Origin: Salvelinus alpinus | Taxonomy: Eukaryota; Chordata; Actinopteri; Salmoniformes; Salmonidae | DNA: 64,000 bases | NCBI RefSeq assembly: GCF_045679555.1 | Contig: NC_092091.1 | Location: forward strand, 16,887,072-16,951,071 | Direction of reading: 5' to 3' | Shown here: positions 1-11,953 of the stretch, piece by piece | Layout of the letters: every line of letters begins with the position of its first letter | Numbering within the stretch: position 1 is the first letter of the stretch | Notes under the pieces: model-generated | The model's input: the letters and a program-made list of their open reading frames with translations, nothing else | What the model was told of the DNA's origin: nothing | Databases searched by the model: none | Position numbers and translations under genes: made by a program

Positions 1-444
1 ATACCGATTATTGGAGGACCAATAAAAGCCGATACCGATTAATCGGACGATTTTTTCCCCTTTTATTTGTAATAATGACAATTACAACAATACTGAATGA
101 ACACTTATTTTAACTTAATATATCAATAAAATCAATTTAGCCTCAATAAATAATGAAACATGTTTAATTTGGTTTAAAGAATGCAGAAACAAAGTGTTGG
201 AGAAGAAAGTAAAAGTGCAATATGTGCCATGTAAGAAAGCTAACGTTTAAGTTCCTTGCTCAGAACATGAGAACATATGAAAGCTGGTGGTTCCTTTTAA
301 CATGAGTCTTCAATATTCCCAGGTAAGAAGTTTTAGGTTGTAGTTATTATAGGAATTATAGGACTATTTCTCTCTATACGATTTGTATTTCATATACCTT
401 TGACTATTGAATGTTCTTTCTTATAGGTACTTTAGTATTGCCAG

Positions 445-642
445 TGTAACAGTATAGCTTCCATCCCTCTCCTCGCCGCTACCTGGGCTCGAACCAGGAA
501 CACATCGACAACAGCCACCCTCGAAGCAGCGTTGCCCATGCAGAGCAAGGGGAACAACTACTCCAAGTCTCAGAGCGAGGGACGTTTGAAACGCTATTAG
601 CGCGCACCCTGCTAACTAGCTAGCCATTTCACATCGGTTACA
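445..642 (-). repeat. tRNA-like short repeat with TGTAAC/GTTACA ends (copy 1)
   Basis: The copy runs from TGTAAC to GTTACA and is flanked by a CCAG direct duplication. The interior holds a tRNA-like B-box segment (complement of GGCTCGAACCAGG), a GCAGAGCAAGGGGAACAACTAC block and the GCTAACTAGCTAGCCATTTCACATCGG end. Three further copies lie at 36822-37048, 38830-39024 and 54343-54577. It is named for its termini because I do not know a family name. Confidence 0.75.
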
Positions 643-1401
643 CCAGCCTAATCTCGGGAGTTGATAGGCTTGAATTCATAAACAGCAGAGCTGCTGGCAA
701 AACGCACGAAAGTGCTGTTTGAATGAATGCTTACGAGCCTGCTGGTGCCCACCATCGCTCAGTCAGACTGCTCTATCAAATCATAGACTTAATTATAACA
801 TAATAACACACAGAAATACGAGCCTTAGGTCATTAATATGGTCGAATCCGGAAACTATCATCTCGAAAACTAAACGTTTATTCTTTCAGTGAAATACGGA
901 ACCGTTCCGTATTTTATCTAACGGGTGGCATCCATCAGTCTAAATATTCCTGTTACATTGCACAACCTTCAATGTTATGTCATAATTATGTAAAATTCTG
1001 GCAAATTAGTTCGCAATGAGCCAGGCGGCCCAAACTGTTGCATATACCCTGACTCTGCGTGCAATGAACACAAGTGAAGTGACACAATTTCACCTGGTTA
1101 ATATTGCCTGCTAACCTGGATTTCTATATATGCAGGTTTAAAAATATATACTTCTGTGTATTGATTTTAAGAAAAGCATTGATGTTTATGGTTAGGTACA
1201 CGTTGGAGAAACGATAGTCCTTTTTCGCGAATGCGCACTGCATCGATTATATGCAACGCAGGACACGCTAGATAAACTAGTAATATCATCAACCATGTGT
1301 AGTTATAACTAGTGATTATGGTTGATTGATTGTTTTTTATAAGATAAGTTTAATGCTAGCTAGCAACTTACCGTGGTTTCTTACTGCATTCGAGTAACAG
1401 G

Positions 1402-1578
1402 CGGTGGTTAGAGCGTTGGACTAGTTAACAGTAAAGTTGCAAGATTGAATCCCTGAGCTGACAAGGTAAAACATCTGTCGTTCTGCCCCTGAACAAGGCA
1501 GTTAACACACCGTTCCTAGGCCGTCATTGAAAATAAGAATGTGTTCTTAACTGACTTGCCTAGTTAAATAAAGGTGTA
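1402..1578 (+). repeat. tRNA-derived SINE, salmonid HpaI type
   Basis: It starts with a tRNA-like head (GTGGTTAGAGCGTTGGACTAG, then GCAAGATTGAATCCC as the B box) and continues GAGCTGACAAGGTAAAA and TGCCCCTGAACAAGGCAG. It ends with the diagnostic CTTGCCTAGTTAAATAAAGGT tail. Similar tails occur at 19550-19735, 46252-46430 and, inverted, 25612-25816. It is nested in the composite repeat at the window start. Confidence 0.85.
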
Positions 1579-1710
1579 AAGAAAATATTTTAAAATATTA
1601 AAAAATTCGGCAAAATCGGCATCCAAAATTACCGATTTTCCGATTGTTATGAAAACCTGAAATCGGACCTAATTAATCAGCCATTCCAAATTATTGGTCG
1701 ACCTCTACTT

Positions 1711-2019
1711 CTGACCCAAAGAAATTGTGATACAGTGAATTATAAGTGAAATAATCTGTCTGTAAACTTCCACTGGACATCATAAGGTGAATGCACCAAC
1801 TTGTAAGTCGCTCTGGATAAGAGCGTCTGCTAAATGACTTAAATGTAATGTAAATGTAAACAATTGTTGGAAAAATTACTTGTGTCATGCACAAAGTAGA
1901 TGTCCTAACCGACTTGCCAAAACTATAGTTTGTTAACAAGAAATTTGTGGAGTGGTTGAAAAACGAGTTTTAATGTCTCCAACCTAAGTGTATGTAAACT
2001 TCCGACTTCAACTGTAGGT
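1711..2019 (-). mobile_element. Tc1-type transposon terminal fragment carrying a small insertion
   Basis: The sequence matches the 54140-54600 end of the better preserved Tc1 copy in this window (AACAATTGTTGGAAAAAT, CACAAAGTAGATGTCCTAAC, and the outer end ACTTCCGACTTCAACTGTA). An 87-bp segment at 1768-1854 interrupts it; that segment contains the common fish 3' tail TAAGTCGCTCTGGATAAGAG and is flanked by a TGTAAAC duplication (1761-1767 and 1855-1861). No transposase remains. Confidence 0.8.
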
Positions 2020-2097
2020 GTAGTGGGACAAACTGTGGTTGAGAATATAGACAATACAATATAGACCAATAACCCCTGGTCTGGCTGTCAGACTTAC

Positions 2098-5000
2098 CTA
2101 GAGCGTAGTGGCTGCAGCTCCTGGACGTGTGTGCTGGTGTCTCTGGTGTCATACACCAGCACAGAGCCGTTACTGAGACCAGCGTACACATAGTTGTTGT
2201 TGTCCAGGCACCAGCAACAGCTCCACACTGGCTTACCCGTGTTGTACGTCTGCACCACTGTGTTGGTCATTAGACTGCAGGAGAGAAATAAATAAATAAA
2301 TACTGTCCTTTTAACCATCAGCGTTTTGTTTTCAATCTAGGTCTGACTGATTCTTGCAATCAAAGAATGTTCTACCTTAGCAAGTGCAATGTTCTTCTCC
2401 ATCTGAGCCTGGGGTTATTAAGTCAACACCATTCTGAAATAAACTGTCCTGATAAATCTCTCTGCTTGGACACTGACTGATTATCTGTCTCTTGTGGTTA
2501 CCTGGTGAGTTTGATGGTGTTGTCCAGGGCAGCAGAGAGCAGGAGGCTGTCAGCTTGTCTGTTGAATGCCAGGCCTCTGATCTGTTTGACATGGATGGGA
2601 ACGTACTGGCATGCCTTCAGATTCACCGTACTCACCTTCTTCACACCGTAGCCTGGCGGGTAGACACAGAGAGAGGAAGAGAGAGACAGAGTGTGAGGGA
2701 AGGAGAGAAATGATTCCAAGAAATGGCTTTCATGTCTTACAAAACTCAGAAATGCTTCTTGGGAGGTAGCAAATATTTCAGACGGTTGAAAATATGCCCT
2801 CTGATATTTTCATATCTATGCAAAAATACAAAAATTCACACAGTTATTCCGTACTGAAAGCATATCAAAGCTGATCAAAGGTCTTACCGGGCACCAGGGT
2901 GGTGTGTGGGGAGGGAAGGGAGGCCAGCAGGCAGCTGAGGGGTTCACAGTAGGACAGCACCCTGCAGCCCCCCGCCTGGGACACTAGCACGGCCTTGGAG
3001 AAGACGTAGTGGCCCCCCTGGGTGCTGTCCTGTCTCTGTGAGAGCCCGGAGAGAGAGGCCCCTGAGTTCTTAGAGGGCCTACAGCCAGGCTGGGCCATCA
3101 GCGTCTTCAACTCCTGGGAGAGAAGGTAGAGAGTGATCCAACTGTTCAATGGAGGTCCGTGTTCAAGCATAACAGATGTGATCAACAAAACCTTGAAATT
3201 CAAGATATGATTAATATCAATGATTATAGCACGTTGTTCTAATCTACCTGATAAATGGATGGGGGAGATAGAGGGGGGAAGGGGAATTACAGATAAATCA
3301 ATAACAACATCAAAAGGAACAAAGTACCTGTATCTGCTTGCGTAGTTTCCCACATTCGTCTGTCATCACCTGCAGTTGTAGCCGGCACTGGGCTGACTCT
3401 AGTTCAGCATTCCTACGCATTGACTGCTCCTGCTCCAATGACCTGCACATATAACAAAACATTCAGACTCACTGGCTGTGTCCGAATACCCATACCAGTG
3501 TACTACATCCTTAAACTGCATAATATGCACTCATCGTGGTATACTCATCGTCGTATAGTAAAAAGTATGTAGTACGCCAAGGCCACAACGCAGTAGCGGC
3601 TCCTGACTGGTTGAGAAGGTGGGGCGGGGCTGAGTGCGGGTGGATTTCTCCCAATTCAACAGACATGCATCACAGTAACCAGGCTGATAATAGATAATTT
3701 CCAATTTTATTAATTTCTCTAAGCTCTGAATAAAAAAGGAATGGAGTTACAGGCCTACTCAGGCTGGTTATAGGCAAACTATCACATTAGACCTACAGTG
3801 CATTTGGGAAGTATTCACACCCCTTCACACTTTTCCCACATTTTGTTAATCTAAAATGTATTGAATTATTTGTTTTAATCAATCTACACAGACAATACCC
3901 CATAAAGCAAAATAATTAAAGTACCTTTACATAAGTATTTAGAACCTTTGCTATGAGACTCGAAATTGAGCTCAGGTGCATTATGTTTCCATTGATCATC
4001 CTTGAGATGTTTCTACAACTTGGAGTCCATCTGTGCAAAATTCAATTGATTGGACATGATTTGGAAAGTCACACCTGTCTATATAGGATCCCACAGTTGA
4101 CAGTGCATGTCAAAGCAAAAACCAAGCCATGAGTTTGAAGGAATTGTCCGTAGAGCACTGAGACATAATTGTGTCGAGGCACAGATCCGGGGAACAGCAC
4201 CAAAAGATATCTGCAGCATTGAAGGTCCCGAAGAACAGTGGCCTCCATCATTCTTAAATGGAAGAAGTTTGGAACCACCGAGACTCTTCCCAGAGCTGTC
4301 CGCCCGGCCAAACTGTGCAATCGGTGGAGAAGGGCCTTGGTCAGGGAGGTGACCAAGTACCCGATGGTCACTGAAAGAGCTCCAGAGGGGGAGAACCTTC
4401 CAGGAGGACAACTATCTCTGCAGCACTCCACCACAGTCAGGCCTTTATGGTAGAGTGGCCAGACAGAAGTCACTCCTCAGTAAAAAGCACGACAGCCCGG
4501 TTGGAGTTTGCCAAAATGCACCTAAAGACACTCAGACCACGAGAAACAAGATTATCTGGTCTGATGAAACAAAGATTGAACTCTTTGGCCTTAATACCAA
4601 GCATCACATCTGGAGGAAACCCGGGCACCATCCCTAAAGTGAAGCATGGTGGTGGCAGCATCATGCTGTGGGGATGTTTTTCAGCAGCAGGTACTGGGAG
4701 ACTAGTCAGGATCGAGGGAAAGATGAACGGAGAAAAGTACAGAGAGATCCTTGATTAAAACCTGCTCCAGAGCACTCTGGACCTCAGACTGGGGCGAAGG
4801 CTCAACTTCCAACAGGATAACAACCCTAAGCACACAACCAAGACAACGCAGGAGTGGCTTCGGGACAAGTCTCTGAATGTCCTCGAGTGGCCCGGCCAGA
4901 GCATGGACTTGAACCCGGTCAAACATCTCTGCAGAAAATAGCTGTGTAGCAACGACAATTTGGTTCCATTTCAACATATTTATTACTGAAACAAAAGTGC

Positions 5001-8000
5001 TGTAACATGCAGTACCAGTCAAAAGTTGACACCTACTCATTCCAGGGTTTTTCTTTATTTGTACTATTTTCTACATTGTAGAAAAACAGCGAAAACATCA
5101 AAACTATGAAATAACATATGGAATCATGTAGTAACCAAAAAGTGTTTAACAAATCAAAATACACTTTATATTTGTGATTCTTCAAATTAGCCACCCTTTG
5201 CTTTGATGATAGCTTTGCACATTTGGCATTCTCTCAACCAGCTCCACCTGTAATGCTTTTCCAATAGTCTTGAAAGACTCCATCACACTCCTTCTTGGTC
5301 AAATAGCCTGGAGGTGTGTTGGGTCATTGACCTGTTGAAAAACAAATGATAGTGGGACTAAGCGCAAACCAGATGGGATGGCGTATCGATGCAGAATGCT
5401 GTGGTTGCCATGCTGGTTAAGTGTGCCTTGAATTCTAAATAAAATCACAGACAGTGTCACCAGCAAAGCACCCCCACACCATCACACCTCATTCTCCATG
5501 CTTAACGGTGGGAGTCACACATGCGGAAATCAAACGTTCACCTACTGTGTGTCTCACAAAGACATGGCGGTTGGAACCAAACATCTCAAATTTGGACTCA
5601 GACCAAAGGACAGATTTCCACCGGTCTAATGTCCATTGTGCGTGTGTCTTGGCCCAAGCAAGTCTCTTCTTCTTATTGGTGTCCTTTAGAAGTGGTTTCT
5701 TTGCAGCAATTCGACCATGAAGGCCTGATTCACGCAGTCTCCTCTGAACAGTTGATGTTGAGATGTGTCTGTTACTTGAAATCGGTGAAGCATTTATATG
5801 GGCTGCAGTTTCTGAGGCCGGTAACTAATGAACATATCCTCTGCAGCAGAGGTAACTCTGGGTCTTAATTTCCTGTGGCGGTCCTCGTGAGAGCCAGTTT
5901 CCTCATAGCGCTTGATGGTTTTTGCGACTGCACTTGAAGAAACTTTCAAAGTTGTTGAAATTTTCCAGATTGACTGACCTTCATGTCTTTAAGTAATGAT
6001 GGACTGTTTCTCTTTGCTTATTTGAGCTGTTCTTGACATAGCCCTATTTGGTAAAATACCATGTCCAGATTATCTTCTGTATAGCACCCCTACCTTGTCA
6101 CAACACAACTGATTGGCTGAAACACATTAAGAAGTTAAGAAATTCTACAAATTTACTTTTAACATGGCACACCTGTTAATTAAAATGCATTCCAGGTGAC
6201 TACCTCATGAAGCTGGTTGAGAGAATGCCAAGCGTGTGCAAAGCTGTCATCAAGGCAACGGGTAGCTACTTTGAAGAATCACAAATATAAAATATATTTT
6301 GATTTGTTTAACACTTTTTTGTTTACTACATGATTCCATATGTGTTATTTTATACTGGGTCTTCACTATTATTCTACAATGTAGAAAATAGTCAAAATAA
6401 AATAAAAACCTGGAATGAGTAGGTGTCCAAACTTTTGAATGATACTGTATATAAATTAAAACAAATAACCTAAATGTTCAAATCAAAAGGCTATTGCATA
6501 GAAAACATGGACAGTCGGGTGCATCGCAAATTCAGAACCGCTGGACAGCAACAGAAACTAAAGCACTGATCGTTGGCAATGAGATCAGAATGACTGCTAA
6601 GGTTTGATCCATAAATTAAATAGGTAGCCTACAAAACGAAAACAATCCATATGTTCAAATCAAAAGGCCTAACTAACATGATATCAGTAACATCCCGAGT
6701 TCCCAGTGCCAACACATTCACAAATCAAAAGATGTTTAGTATTTAGTTTAAAAGCTCTGACGAATGCCAAGAGAACAAGAAACACTTCAATGCAAAAACA
6801 CAAATCCCCCCCCCCCCCAAAAAGACTTCAGTTTAGCCTACGATGCAATACCGTGATCATTTTAAGGAGAACAAAAACAACTTTGCCTACATTTGAACAC
6901 TACCGCAAAAGCTTTGCTATTCGGCCTCTTCCCAATTAAGTAGTCTAGTTTTGTTGTTTGGCTACTTGAAGAAAACTAAGGCCTATCACTTGCAGCCCAC
7001 CTCTCCCATGCATTGTGGAAAAGTGTGCATCACTCTCTCAACCGCTCCCTACACACAACAGTGAATAAGGTCAAATCAAGACGAGCTCAGCTACCTTACC
7101 TCTTCATATTCTCCTGCTCTGTGTTGTCCACAGCCCTCAGCTTGCGTGCGTACAGGAGGACGATATCAGAGCGCTTGGCCTTCTTGTTGCACTGCAGGCA
7201 TGCACAGAGCAGTAAAGGTCATTATAAGGACTGGACATAATCTGAGGGAATATTTTCTTATCAATAAATTACATCATTGTCTGTATGGTAAGTCAATGCA
7301 ACTGTATTTTAGTCATTTTGTGGCAGTATTTTCTCAGATTTAAGTAATTCAGAGGGCATTTATTAGGTTTCAAATTATTTTTGACTGCTTGAGGAAATTC
7401 GTCTCCAGCACAGAGTCAATTTGGTACCAGTCATTACAGTGGAACAAGGAGCATTTTGTCACCTAGGAGGGACTGCAAATACTGAGTACAGACCTTCCTG
7501 AGCAACTCCACTCCTCTGCCCCCAGACATGCCGAGGCTGACAGACAGACATGCAGACACTGACCTGGGGACACTTGGCTCCCTGGCCCTGGCCCTTCACC
7601 CAGCGGCCAATGCAGTTGTAGCCGAAGAGATGTCCGCAGCGCAGGGTGGCCAGGCGGTGCTCCCCTGACGTGGTCCAGGGCTCAAAGCAGATAGAGCAGG
7701 TCTCCCCCTCCCCCTCATCTCCTTGGGACGAACGAAGAGCCGCACCACTGGTGGCCACTGGGGCTGTTACACTCTTGAAAGGGGACCGAGAGAGCATGCC
7801 GATGGTACTACAGAAACTGCACTAGCTAGCTAATCATGGAAATATTATCCCCTCCAAGATTCTAGGACCATCACTGGCAATGAATGTGGTCTTACCTCAG
7901 GATTCACTTGATTTCCAGTCTCTGTCCTCGCAGCCTCTGTGGTTGCATTAGAATCTATACACAGGATAGACATGGTTAGATTTAACTCTTCATAGGTGAC

Positions 8001-8714
8001 AGTCTAAAATGGCAATGCGTGGAACAGACTTGAGCTCGAGGTTGGGGTACCTGAAGGATTTAGGCCTTGCAGTGGCGTGGCTGCCACAGGAGGGTTCATT
8101 CCTAGGCTGGAGGGAACAGCAGGTTCGTCAGGGTCGTGAGGGTCTACTGGCCCTGCGGGGTCTGCCTCATCCTCTGACTCGCTCGACTCAGTGGTATTGC
8201 CAGAGTCAGGGTTGGCTGCAGGGACTCGCAGCAGAAAATCTAGGAAGCGGCTAGCAGAGGGAGAGGTCTGGGTGGGGTAGAGCGCCCTGACGCCTGGCCT
8301 TTTATCACACACAGACAATACAGGAACAATAAATGAGTTGTTGGTGAAATAGGTACTCAATGAAGTATACAATGTCTCCGGTACAGTTTAGAGGGAGTGA
8401 CTCCAGTCCAACCATAACTACCTGGCTCTCCGCTGCCTCAGGGCTGCTGCTGTAGTGATGCTGGGCCCAATATGACCCTCCATTCTGATCCTGGGCCCAA
8501 CTTGACCCTCCACTCTGATTCGGTTCTGACTGAACGCCCAGGTGGTCGGGAGCCGTGGCGGGTCTAGGGGAGCCGCGTCTGCCTCGTCCTCAACCTCAGT
8601 TTCGCTGCCAGAGTCAGGGATGATGATAGGGAGCTCCACATGGCCTGCCATAGCATCTGGTTCTGGTTCCCTCCTGGGGACCCCCAGCTGCAAGTCCACC
8701 TCCATCGCCTCCAT
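2098..8714 (-). CDS. rfwd3: RFWD3 E3 ubiquitin ligase, N-terminal and central part (3' end outside window)
   Basis: Nine coding exons join in phase: 8422-8714, 8051-8298, 7896-7954, 7564-7773, 7100-7191, 3328-3442, 2888-3113, 2502-2652 and 2098-2274, giving about 523 residues against about 774 in human. The order is an acidic Ser/Glu-rich N-terminus, a RING finger (exon 7564-7773: CSIC, then CGHLFGY, then CPQ|CN across the next junction), a coiled coil (exon 3328-3442, [12 protein letters not shown]) and the start of the WD40 repeats ([39 protein letters not shown]). RFWD3 works at stalled replication forks, ubiquitinating RPA and RAD51, and is a Fanconi anaemia gene in human. The start is the first ATG of the first open exon, just after a likely acceptor near 8725. 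The 3.7 kb intron 3443-7099 holds two Tc1 relics. The last WD40 exons lie beyond position 1. Confidence 0.93.
3793..4960 (+). mobile_element. Tc1-type transposon relic, 3' truncated
   Basis: The 5' end is CAGTGCATTTGGGAAGTATTC. A degenerate transposase follows on the plus strand from about 4107, in shifting frames: the helix-turn-helix region ([16 protein letters not shown]), then [15 protein letters not shown] and [15 protein letters not shown] near 4640-4680, then a decayed NPVKHL segment near 4915. The frame changes several times, so the gene is dead, and the right terminal repeat is missing. Confidence 0.85.
5010..6450 (-). mobile_element. Tc1-type transposon relic of a second subfamily
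   Basis: The inverted ends are CAGTACCAGTCAAAAGTTGACACC at the left and the matching GGTGTCCAAACTTTTGAATGATACTGTA at the right. The inner terminal-repeat sequence ACTATTTTCTACATTGTAGAA appears at both ends. The interior holds antisense transposase remnants (5454-5720, 5521-5868 region on the complement) with many frame breaks. The same subfamily occurs at 40375-41395, and a related one at 45184-46106. Confidence 0.85.
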
Positions 8715-8744
8715 TTGAAAAGCACTACGTAAAATATATTGTAA

Positions 8745-8870
8745 TTATTATCCTGAATTTGTCCAATAGAAACTTATTTTTGTTGCAAAAGGTTTTCCGT
8801 TTGGAGTAAACGGTTTCTGTTGCAATTTTTTTTTAAATAAACGGTTTGTAACAGAATCTGCGTAATGAGT
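8745..8870. repeat. Dispersed repeat fragment shared with 22437-22622
   Basis: The text AATTTGTCCAATAGAAACT, followed by CCGTTTGGAGTAAACGGTTT and CTGCGTAATGAGTA, recurs with small changes at 22437-22622. It is non-coding and lies just upstream of the rfwd3 start-codon exon, in its 5' intron. Confidence 0.6.
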
Positions 8871-9598
8871 AGGGCACGCAAGGGCACCCCTGTAGGGCAC
8901 GCAATGCTGCCTGGAGCCACATAGCTAGGGTGACAACAAAAATCAGGTTATGTACAATGCCTTCAGAAAATATTCACCCCCTTGACTTTTTCCACATTTT
9001 GTTGTGTTACAGCCAGAATTTAAAACGTATTTAATTGTGATTGTCACTTATCTACACACAACCCATAATATGGCAAATTGGAAATGTGTTTTTTGAAACC
9101 TTTACAAAATCATAAAAATTGAAAAGCTGAAATGTCAAGTCCACTAACTATTCAACCCTTATGTGGCAAGCCTAAATAGGTTCAGGGGTAAAAATGTGCT
9201 TAGCAAGTCACATAATAAATTGCATGGACTCACTCTGTCCCCCAATCGAGCAGTGAATTTCAAACACATATTCAACCACAAAGACGAGGGAAATTATCCA
9301 ATAGTTCGCAAAGGGCACCTATTGGTAGATGGGTAAAAAAAAATAAAGCAGACATTAACTATCCCTTTGACCATGGTGAAGTTATTAATTACACTTTGGA
9401 TGGTGTATCAATGCAGTCAGTCACTACAAAGATACAGGTGCCCCTCCTAACTCAGTTGCCGGAGAGGAAGGTAACTGCGGGATTTCACCATCAGGCCAAT
9501 GGTGACTTTAAAAGTTACAGTTTAATGGCTGTGACAGGAGATAACAGAGGATGGATCAACAACATTGTAGTTATTACTCCACAATATATATATTTTTT

Positions 9599-9870
9599 TA
9601 CCCCTTTTTCCTCCCTAATTTCGTGATATCCAATTGGTAGTTACAGTATTGTCCCATCGCTGCAACTCCCGTACGGACTTGGGAGAGGCGAATGTCAAGA
9701 GCCATGCATTCTCCGAAACATGACCCTGCCAAGCCGCAATGCTTACTGAGACACTGCTCGCTTAACCCGGAAGCCAGCCGCACCAATGTGTTAGAGGAAA
9801 CCCTGTACAGCTAGTTACCGAAGTCAGCAGGCATGCACCCGGCCCGCCACAAGGATTGCTCCGCAATAGT
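9599..9870 (+). repeat. SINE-like repeat fragment inserted in the Tc1 relic
   Basis: CCCCTTTTTCCTCCCTAATTTCG, CATCGCTGCAACTCCCGTACG, CATTCTCCGAAACATGACCC and CCCGGCCCGCCACAAGGATT form the characteristic first half of a common salmonid-type repeat. The tRNA-like second half is missing, so this is a truncated copy. Confidence 0.6.
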
Positions 9871-10582
9871 AACCTAATTGACAGTGAAAAGAAGGAAGCC
9901 TGTACAGAACACAAATATTCCAAAACATGCATACTGTTTGCGATACAGGACTAAAGTAATAATGCAAAAAATGTGGCAAAGAAATTGTACTTTTTGCACC
10001 AAATACAAAGCATTGTGTTTGGGAAAATCCAACACAAAAACATCACTGAGTATCACTCTTCATATTTTCAAGCATGGCGGTAGCTGCATCATGTTATGGG
10101 TAGGCTAGTCATCGGCAAAGGACTAAGGAGATTAGCATAAAAAGAAACTGAATAGAGCTAGGCACACAAAATCATAGAGGAAAACTTGGTTCAGTCTGCT
10201 TTCCACCAGAAACTGCGAGACAAATTCACCTTTCAGCAGGACAATAACCTAAAACACAAGGCCAAATATTCACTGGAGTGGAGTTGCTTACCAAGACAAC
10301 ATTGAATGTTCCTGAGTGGCCTAGTTACAGTTTTGACTTAAGTCGGCTTGAAAATCTATGGCAAGACTTGAAAATTGCTGTTTTTGTTTTTAGCAATAAT
10401 CAACAACCAACTTGATAGAGCTTTAAGGATCGTTTAAATAAATGGGCAAATATTGTACAATCCAGGTGTACAAATTTCTTAGAGACTGACCCAGAAAGAA
10501 TCACAGCTGTAATCGCTGCAAACGGTGATTCCAATGTGTATTGAACACTTATCTAATCAATAGTGTTTTATTTCCATATTTT

Positions 10583-10586
<4 letters not shown>

Positions 10587-10632
<46 letters not shown>
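10587..10632. repeat. (TA)n microsatellite
   Basis: About 22 uninterrupted TA dinucleotides follow GTGTG and precede ATCCCCCCC, near the right end of a Tc1 relic. Confidence 0.95.
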
Positions 10633-10634
<2 letters not shown>

Positions 10635-11336
10635 CCCCCCCACGTTGAAAGAGTATTTTGTGTAGATCGTTAACAAAAAAATGACTAAATCCATTTGAAC
10701 AAAACTTGGAAAAAGTCGAGGGCTGTGAATACTTTCTGAAAGCACTTTAACTTGTATGCAATGCTAACTAGTTCACTAAATTGCCACGCAACGTTACTTG
10801 AAAAATGGTTAACACAAGCTAAATTGGATGGACAATCTAACGTTACGTTAGTGATAAGACCAGTTATGTAAATGAGAATACATTAGCTAGCTAGTTAGCT
10901 ATGTAAGATAAATGTTAGGTGACAATTGGCACAGTTAATAGGTAGCCAGCTAGCTAGGTAACAATGATAGCTAGTTAACTAGCCAGCTGCTAGGAAGTGC
11001 AAAACACAAAGCGGGATTTTGGAACTAGCAGTCACCGTACATTGAGACGGAAACCGAAGGCCGCTCTGCTAACTAGCTAGCTACTGTAGTTACTTGAAAC
11101 CGTAAACATCACAATTAGCTAGCAAGTTACGGTACATTACCGATGTGGATATTTCGTGACAGTCTCGAATGTGATCAATGAAAAAGTACGGAGTTTTCAT
11201 ATATAGCAAGTGGCTACTCTTTGGAAATAACCTCCTTGCTAATAAACTAGCTAGCTAGTTATAATGCTAGCTAGCTCCACTCAGATCAGTCTGCCGCTTG
11301 CCGGGCAGTGTAAATTAGCAGCTCGCCTCTTCCTAC

Positions 11337-11662
11337 CTTGGAAAATCGCGTTTTACCAAAACGATCCTTGACAGTGTCAAACTTCGTGAGTTACCATGAC
11401 AAGCTAAATGGTTAAACTATATTACTCTTAAAGCATGACATTTGATGTAATTATAATCCGTTCCTAGTTTCGTTGCTATCTCCGTCGTCATTTGGAAGGC
11501 TCGAATATCCCCGCCAGTCTTCAATGGCCCGCCCCATAATGTTTCAACACCACCATTGGTGCGGCGCCAGACTACTAAATATTATGCTAATGAATACTGG
11601 CCTGAATACTGTAAATTGTCACTCACAAACAAATCGCTTCATTATTAAATATTGTATTTATT
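11337..11662 (-). promoter_or_regulatory. Probable rfwd3 promoter / non-coding exon 1 and mlkl polyadenylation region
   Basis: On the minus strand a consensus donor (CCAAG|GTAGGAAG) ends a non-coding segment at about 11338, suitable as rfwd3 exon 1. The GC box GGGGCGGGCC (complement of GGCCCGCCCC, 11527-11536) lies about 190 bp upstream. A minus-strand AATAAA (plus 11657-11662) lies about 290 bp past the mlkl stop codon and is its likely poly(A) signal. The two genes would thus be arranged in tandem with only a short gap. Exon 1 and the start site are inferred, not proven. Confidence 0.5.
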
Positions 11663-11953
11663 TTCAAAGCTTTGTACCATAGTAGCAAACATTTGATGGT
11701 GTTGCTTTAATAGTTTGTCAAATCAATTGCAAATCATTTCACAGTTTCAAAGTTATTCCTGACTAATGATGTGAAAATGTACTAGGCTTAAATGACATCA
11801 CAGGCACTTGATCAACCGTCTGTAGGTGTGGTGTTGATCATCCCATGATGAATTTGGGGCGGTCAGTTGATGTCTTTAAACTGGACCTGATAACTGTTCT
11901 TGTTTATCCTCTTCTCCAGCCATGTTTCTGAGAACTCTGGAGATGAAACTCTG

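Larger units (their letters stand above)
1..1710 (+). repeat. Large composite interspersed repeat, cut by the window edge
   Basis: Both ends carry the same ATCGG-rich signature: the left has GATACCGATTAATCGG and the right has repeated ACCGATTTTCCGATT and AATTAATCAGCC stretches ending at GGTCGACCTCT. The body is AT-rich and non-coding. It carries two smaller repeats, a tRNA-like repeat at 445-642 and a tRNA-derived SINE at 1402-1578. I recognise it as a high-copy salmonid-type dispersed unit, probably a non-autonomous DNA transposon, but cannot name the family. Its right end abuts a Tc1 relic. No gene is visible here; the missing C-terminal exons of rfwd3 must lie further left, outside the window. 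Confidence 0.7.
3590..7060. repeat. Host repeat block in rfwd3 intron containing nested Tc1 copies
   Basis: Sequence outside the two Tc1 relics looks repetitive (GCAGTAGCGGCTCCTGACTGG at the left, AACCGCTCCCTACACACAACAGTG at the right). The segment CCTAAATGTTCAAATCAAAAGGC near 6470 recurs near 6648, suggesting a duplication with a period of about 180 bp. A C-run followed by an A-run sits near 6806. No open frame is convincing. This may be one older element into which both Tc1 copies inserted. Confidence 0.4.
8955..10750 (+). mobile_element. Tc1-type transposon relic with nested insertions
   Basis: The terminal repeats are ATGCCTTCAGAAAATATTCACCC at the left and GGGCTGTGAATACTTTCTGAAAGCAC at the right. 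Plus-strand transposase debris includes a conserved stretch near 10070-10110 (HGGSCIMLW) and a decayed catalytic region near 10240-10340. A repeat fragment at 9599-9870 interrupts it, and a (TA)n tract sits at 10587-10632. All frames are broken. Confidence 0.85.

Noticed and set aside
2865-3353. A 162-codon continuous minus-strand frame as a separate gene
   Set aside because: It contains rfwd3 exon 2888-3113; the rest is intron, as the splice sites and phases show.
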